NCBI RefSeq assembly: GCF_015832195.1
Contig: NC_052020.1
Location: 5,896,254 to 5,960,253, forward strand
Direction of reading: 5' to 3'
From: Motacilla alba alba
Taxonomy: Eukaryota > Chordata > Aves > Passeriformes > Motacillidae
DNA: 64,000 nt
The position numbers and the translations under genes are program-made. Below are positions 59,001-64,000 of the stretch, piece after piece. The notes beneath the pieces were generated by a model, which had not been told where the DNA came from, searched no databases, and saw only the letters and a program-made list of their open reading frames with translations. How positions within the stretch are numbered: the stretch's first letter is position 1; each line of letters starts with the position of its first letter.

Positions 59001-62000
59001 TGGAGAGAGAGGAAAATGCTGTCGTGTTGGGCGTAAATACATGTGAGGATGGCAGAAATCTGGCCCTCCAGATCCTCAAAGGTATTCCTGCACCTCATTA
59101 ATGTATTAGAAATAGATAGCTTTGGGAATAGATAACTTTGGCCCTGTTGTGTGTGGACAGCCACAAACTGAATCTTGTTTAAACCCCCCCCCTCCCCCAA
59201 AATACCAAAAAAAAAGTTAACAAAGTGTCTCTTTGAAGAGTTTTACAGCTGCGCTATTTGTACAAGAGATTTACCAGAGAACAAAGTACTGTCATGAAAA
59301 TTTGGGATTTTACACCAATGTTGGTAAAAATTTCCAGATCAAGCGCAGTGATAAGCACAAGGTTGATTTTCAGGGTAAGAATGATAAAAATCTCTTCTAG
59401 TATACAGGCAGAAGATGTTTTAATCTAAGAGGTGACTGGGAAAAAATCTGGCAATAATAGTTTTATGCCTTTCTGATGAATTACTTTGCACTTCTGTCAT
59501 CTGTCATCTGACCTTATTCCTGTGTAAAAGAAGACACAAACCACTGTCTTCTACTTGAAGCAGGTGCTCAATTTATATAGCTCATAAAAAGAATAAATCA
59601 TTTAAGTTTGATGGATATAAATAATAAAATTTTTGGAGATGTGGAAATTTTGATTAACTCTCCCAAATTAATTGTATTTAGTCATGAATTGTAATTCTGG
59701 TTGGTTTTTTTAATCCAGATAGTTTCACCTGCCCCTTAGAAATGTGTCAGAAGAATTAACTGATATTTAAAAACTGTCCAGATCTGGAGGCAAAGGATGA
59801 AAATGGCAATCAAACTGTTTGCAAACAAGACAAGGTTTAATATCTTCCAGGTTTAATCTTGGTATGATGAACTTATACAAATATCCCATTTCCAAATAGT
59901 GCACCTGAACTGGAATTCAGCTTTCCCTATTTTATGGGCAGATTTGTTGAAATGGTTCCCACTGAGCTGCTTATTATCTGACTTCCTGGGTACAATGTGC
60001 TAAGACATTAAAGAGGGGAAAATTCCAAGTGCAAGTGACTGCTTCCTGGTTGCTGCATCACTGAAATATTTTCAAGTGCAGCAGATTCCTTTCATTTTTG
60101 TGTAGCAGATAACTGTTTATCTCTGCTAAGCAGAATGCTGGAGCTTCTGGAGGCTCTCAGGTTCTGGCACAGGATTCTTTAGCCAGAAATAAAGACTTGC
60201 TTTGGAAGCATCGGAGCAACCTCAAGCATTGGTGGACTTCATTCCTATCTACAGATTTGGGGCTGGTAGAAGTATGCCCTCTTCACACCATAAGTGTTAT
60301 CTTAAAATTTGAGAATCCTTTTCATGCTTTGTCAGGCCCTAGGTGATAAGAGAGAGATTAGAGAGACTTGGGGAGTCTATAGAGAGGAAATACTTGTTTT
60401 TTGTTTGGTTTTTTTTTTGGGGTTTTTTGTTTTTCTTTGTGGTGTTGGTTTTTTTTTTTTTTTTTTTTCTGTGGGGGGCTCATTCTAAATTTTAAAAAAG
60501 AAAAATACTAACACTGAAGTCTGAAATCAGGTGAAGGTCAGGTTGAATGAAGTCAGGTCAAATAATGGTAGATAAGACTATGGAGCTAAGGAAAAAAGCA
60601 GCAATAGGCTGTTATCCATGACCTGTCTAAATATCTTTGTGCTGCGATTGAAATAGAAATTTGCAAATATTCTGTTGGTTGTGTGTGTCTGTGCATGACT
60701 TGCTGGTATTGCCTAAATGTTGTTGTCTCCATGCTTTGATAATATTTTTCAATCCCAGCTCCTCAATTCACAATCACAATTTTCCTAGGTCAGTCTTATG
60801 AAGCTTGGCATTAGAATTTAGGACAGAATTTATTCCTGTCCTAAACGTCTGTGTCAGAATTTCTGGATTTTCAGTACTCCCTGGGGGATCTTTAATTATC
60901 CCTGAGGAAGCCGTAATGATGGAGATCATCTTCCCACTGTGGGACAAGGGTGTGGAACTCTGTTGGTGCTTCACAAACCTCCTGGAAACTTCAGGCACTT
61001 AGACTAATTGTTGTTAAAATACCTTTTCTGACATTCACCTAAAAATGCAGATTTCCTGCTGCATCCCACCCCACAGAATTAGCTAAGACTGCCTTGTGGT
61101 AATTGAGGTCTATCTGCTGAAACTTTCGTAGGGTCTGAGTGCTTTTTTTCATTAAAAGTTATTTTGGGGAGTTTGGTTTTGTTCAGTTGGCTTATAAATG
61201 CAATTAGAATTAGCATATATCCCTGAAGCTGTAATATTTCTTCAGGGAATTAAATTTTCAAGTCAATAGAAATGCTTTGATTGTGTTCAATATTTGCACA
61301 TTTAAATCTGAGCTTGGCTTTTCATCTTGGGAATCTAAACAAAGCCCAGCATTTTTATGCTTTAGGAGCATTTGTGCTCTAGAGCTGTACTTGGTCTCTA
61401 GAATAAGTTATTTGCAAACCCAAATACTGGAAGTTGAAATCCAAACATTTTCCTTGGTTTTTTCTTTGCTCCTTATGCTTTCCTCTGAAAGTGCTAAATA
61501 GATTCAGACGTTTCTCAGGCTGCAGCCTAGTCTTTGTTGAAAGCTTTGGGGGATTTAACACACTTTTCAACAGACCAGCCTCCAGCTTTTGGTATGTAAA
61601 TGAGCTGCTGCTTAGCTCTTGTGTTTTATAGTTTTGATATAACAATTAAGGAAAAATTACTTAATCAGCTCCTGAACAAATGCCCTTTCTAGGAACTGGG
61701 AAAGTCAGAGAAGTTAAATTCTAAGCCAGTAGGCAATTTGTGCTAAATCCTGAATCATAAAACCACTGAAGGAGTGTGGGTCCCTCCTTGTTCCTTGATC
61801 AAAGGAAGAATAGTCAAAAGTCAAATGTAATTAGAAGAGTAATTTGGTCCTTGTTATTTCAGGATTACTTTGACGAGCAAAATAGAGGTAATATGGTTGA
61901 TAACATTAAATACTGAATTCTTTGAGTAATAAATCTCCCAAAATAACTTCCCTAAGAATTTTCTCAAAAAGTGACACAACATTTCAGTAGTCAATCCAGG

Positions 62001-64000
62001 ACTGACCTGGATTTATTAAAATTTGTTTAAATACCTCACACCTATCTCCTTTATAGAGATATTCATGGGAAATGCAGTGGAGTTAGGAAGACTTGAGTGC
62101 TTTTTCTTGGATTGAACTAAACCCCTTGTTCTGCCATTTTCTGATTGATGCACTGTAAAACATAAATCCTGGATCACTAGAAGTGATTATCAGGTAGAAG
62201 ATTTGCTATCCATAAGAAATTACATTATTCATGTGACAAAATTAATCATTGCTAGGTACTATGACAATACAGCAGTGAAGGTCACGGTGAAGATGCTTTT
62301 AACAGTTCAATCAGGAAAAATTTGTAGAGGTGCATGAGCTAAAGATATAATCTAACATAAAATTAAAATACATATGTTTTTACCTTTATTCCTTTCCTGA
62401 CAGTTGGTCACGTGCTGTGGTTCAGTCTGGCAATAGATTTATCTGAAAAAAGAACCTGCAGAATTTAGGTTTTTTCCCAGTGCAGGATGCCACTTCTGCA
62501 GCTTGAGCCATGTGGTGCTCGGCTCTGTGAGCTGGGCTCTGCTTTTCTTAGGATCAAAGAATCCCAATCCACCATGTCAAAAACTCTGGGCAAGGGCTGC
62601 TCTTGGAGTGGAGTCAGGTTGCATTTATGCCTAAGTATTTCAGGCCAATGCATGACAGCAACAACAAAAAGCAAAGAGGATAAATGATGTATCAAAAAAA
62701 TATAACTCAGTGGGACAAATTGATGAAACAGAGTCTTTTATAGAGAGAATGGTTCAATTATGTGTATGGCATCGTTGTATATATATATAACATTGTTAAC
62801 TTTATTTCAAATACACAAGATGCTTCGAGTCTATCGGTTTTTTACTTTAAAAGTGGGGGGGTTTTGTGATGCTTGGTTGATACTTGGAGTCCCTGGTTCC
62901 CTGATCTTGGTTTCTATTTAATGTACCTATGCATGAAGCAGGGAGAGTACGTACTATGAGAAAAAACTGGAAATCAATGCAGCCTACTCAACATTACAGC
63001 ATGGATTAATTTATTGGTCTGGGTTCCACTGGAACCCCAGAGGTTTATTATACCATTATCCAGTTACACTCCTGTGCTTCTGATTTTCAGGAGCAGTTTC
63101 TTTAAACACGAATCTTGCTCCTAAAAATTGCTGTGAAATTCTAGATTTGAGGAGCCGACACAGAACAGACAATGCCATTGCTTTCCTTGTCAGGCAAAGC
63201 ACATAAAAATCTGGAATGAGCTCCGTGGAGCTCTGCACAATTACCAGTGCCACCGACTGTCTCTTGCACTAAGGCGACCTCTGAGTGAGAACATGAAATG
63301 AGGGTTTTAAAGAAAAAAGCTCATTATTGCTTCTGGTATAATTTTCATCAGCTCCAGTAGGAGTTAGAGCGGGTTTTGAAGCTGGAGTGAACTTGTCTAA
63401 AGACTCATCTGTGTTCTGAAAGTTGGATAACTTTGTTGCCTTCTCCTGGTTGTTCCTGCACTGCCTACCTGCAGCTGAAAGCACAAATGCAGGAATGCTG
63501 TGCAAGGAGTTACTGCTGTGGGTGGTGTGGCCCTGAACAGAAACTGGGATTGTTTAAAAGCAAATCTAATGGATTCTTTGGGTTTTGTGGTTTTTTTGGT
63601 TTTTTTTTTTGTTAAGGTCAGGATTAAATGTGTGAGACGGTGTTTATGTTTGGATTCAGATGTTTATTAGTTCTTATTTATATTATAGTCTTACAAACTA
63701 TGAGTTTACAGTTCTTTGACAGACTAAGAATGGAGTTGTATCCCTCTTTTTACAAGGTTTTTTAAGGATAAACTGTCTAATTAAAAATGACACCTAAATT
63801 ATTTTTATTTTTAACCTAACAACTAACTATTCATGGCCCACAATGTGGACTTTTTTTGTCTAATTACATAATACTACTTTAACTCATGAAGAAGGTAAAG
63901 AAGAAGGATTAGCTTCTGCCTTAAAACTTCTATCTTGTTTTATATATATTATCATATTCTAAAACTTTAAATTCTATGTTTTCCACTATGTGATATTACA
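59001..64000. other. No gene recognised; AT-rich non-coding DNA
   Basis: No exon, RNA gene or known repeat recognised to the end of the window. Short frames near 60774-61002 occur on both strands over the same bases. A CCCCCCCCCTCCCCC-type tract (about 59185-59199) and a T/G-rich tract (60394-60468) are low complexity. The right end shows no boundary feature. Confidence 0.6.
60394..60468. repeat. T/G-rich tract ending in T20
   Basis: Alternating T runs and GG/GTTT words, closing with T20 at 60449-60468 and followed by CTGTGGGGGG. Confidence 0.85.

Noticed and set aside
1..64000. tRNA, rRNA and other structured RNA genes
   Set aside because: No convincing A-box/B-box pair or rRNA core was found by eye; snoRNA or miRNA hairpins cannot be excluded without folding.

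Overview
The window is vertebrate nuclear DNA, and the interspersed repeats make it avian. Several CR1 LINE pieces and one solo LTR of an ERVL-like type common in birds sit in AT-rich sequence with long A and T runs, microsatellites and two small CpG-rich patches. There is no bacterial-type gene packing, no tRNA or rRNA gene, no CRISPR array, and no exon of a protein I recognise. It reads as intergenic or large-intron DNA. I cannot fix the species; a passerine is plausible but unproven.

Layout: 1-16.2 kb is AT-rich and unique-looking, with a MIR-like SINE relic (about 9.56 kb), a decayed CR1 3' end (about 10.2 kb), an AAC-rich microsatellite (14.1 kb) and a T28 tract (14.37 kb). At 16.2-16.7 kb there is an isolated CpG-rich patch. 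From 16.7 to 36.4 kb the DNA is again quiet, with an old CR1 ORF2 tail (23.41-23.72 kb), a very short CR1 3' end (27.1 kb), a Cys-rich open stretch broken by one stop (29.90-30.62 kb), a possible second MIR-like relic (31.56 kb) and a CR1 scrap (33.7 kb).

The most structured part is 36.4-48.9 kb. It holds a CR1-type 3' end (36.48-36.77 kb), a degenerate AT-rich minisatellite with a unit of about 24 bp (36.96-37.51 kb), and then a GC-rich, gene-like block (37.6-39.2 kb) with the longest open frame of the window, on the minus strand. Further on are a CR1 ORF2 C-terminal fragment (42.4-42.7 kb), the solo LTR (45.84-46.41 kb) and an internally deleted minus-strand CR1 (47.76-48.83 kb) whose 3' region is related to the one at 36.5 kb.

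From 48.9 to 64 kb the sequence is mostly unique-looking and AT-rich, apart from an AACAT microsatellite (49.7 kb) and a second CpG-rich patch (58.6-59.0 kb) with a close match to the CTCF motif. I see no operons or cooperating genes. Biological interest lies in the repeat history, the two CpG patches and the unidentified minus-strand gene-like block.
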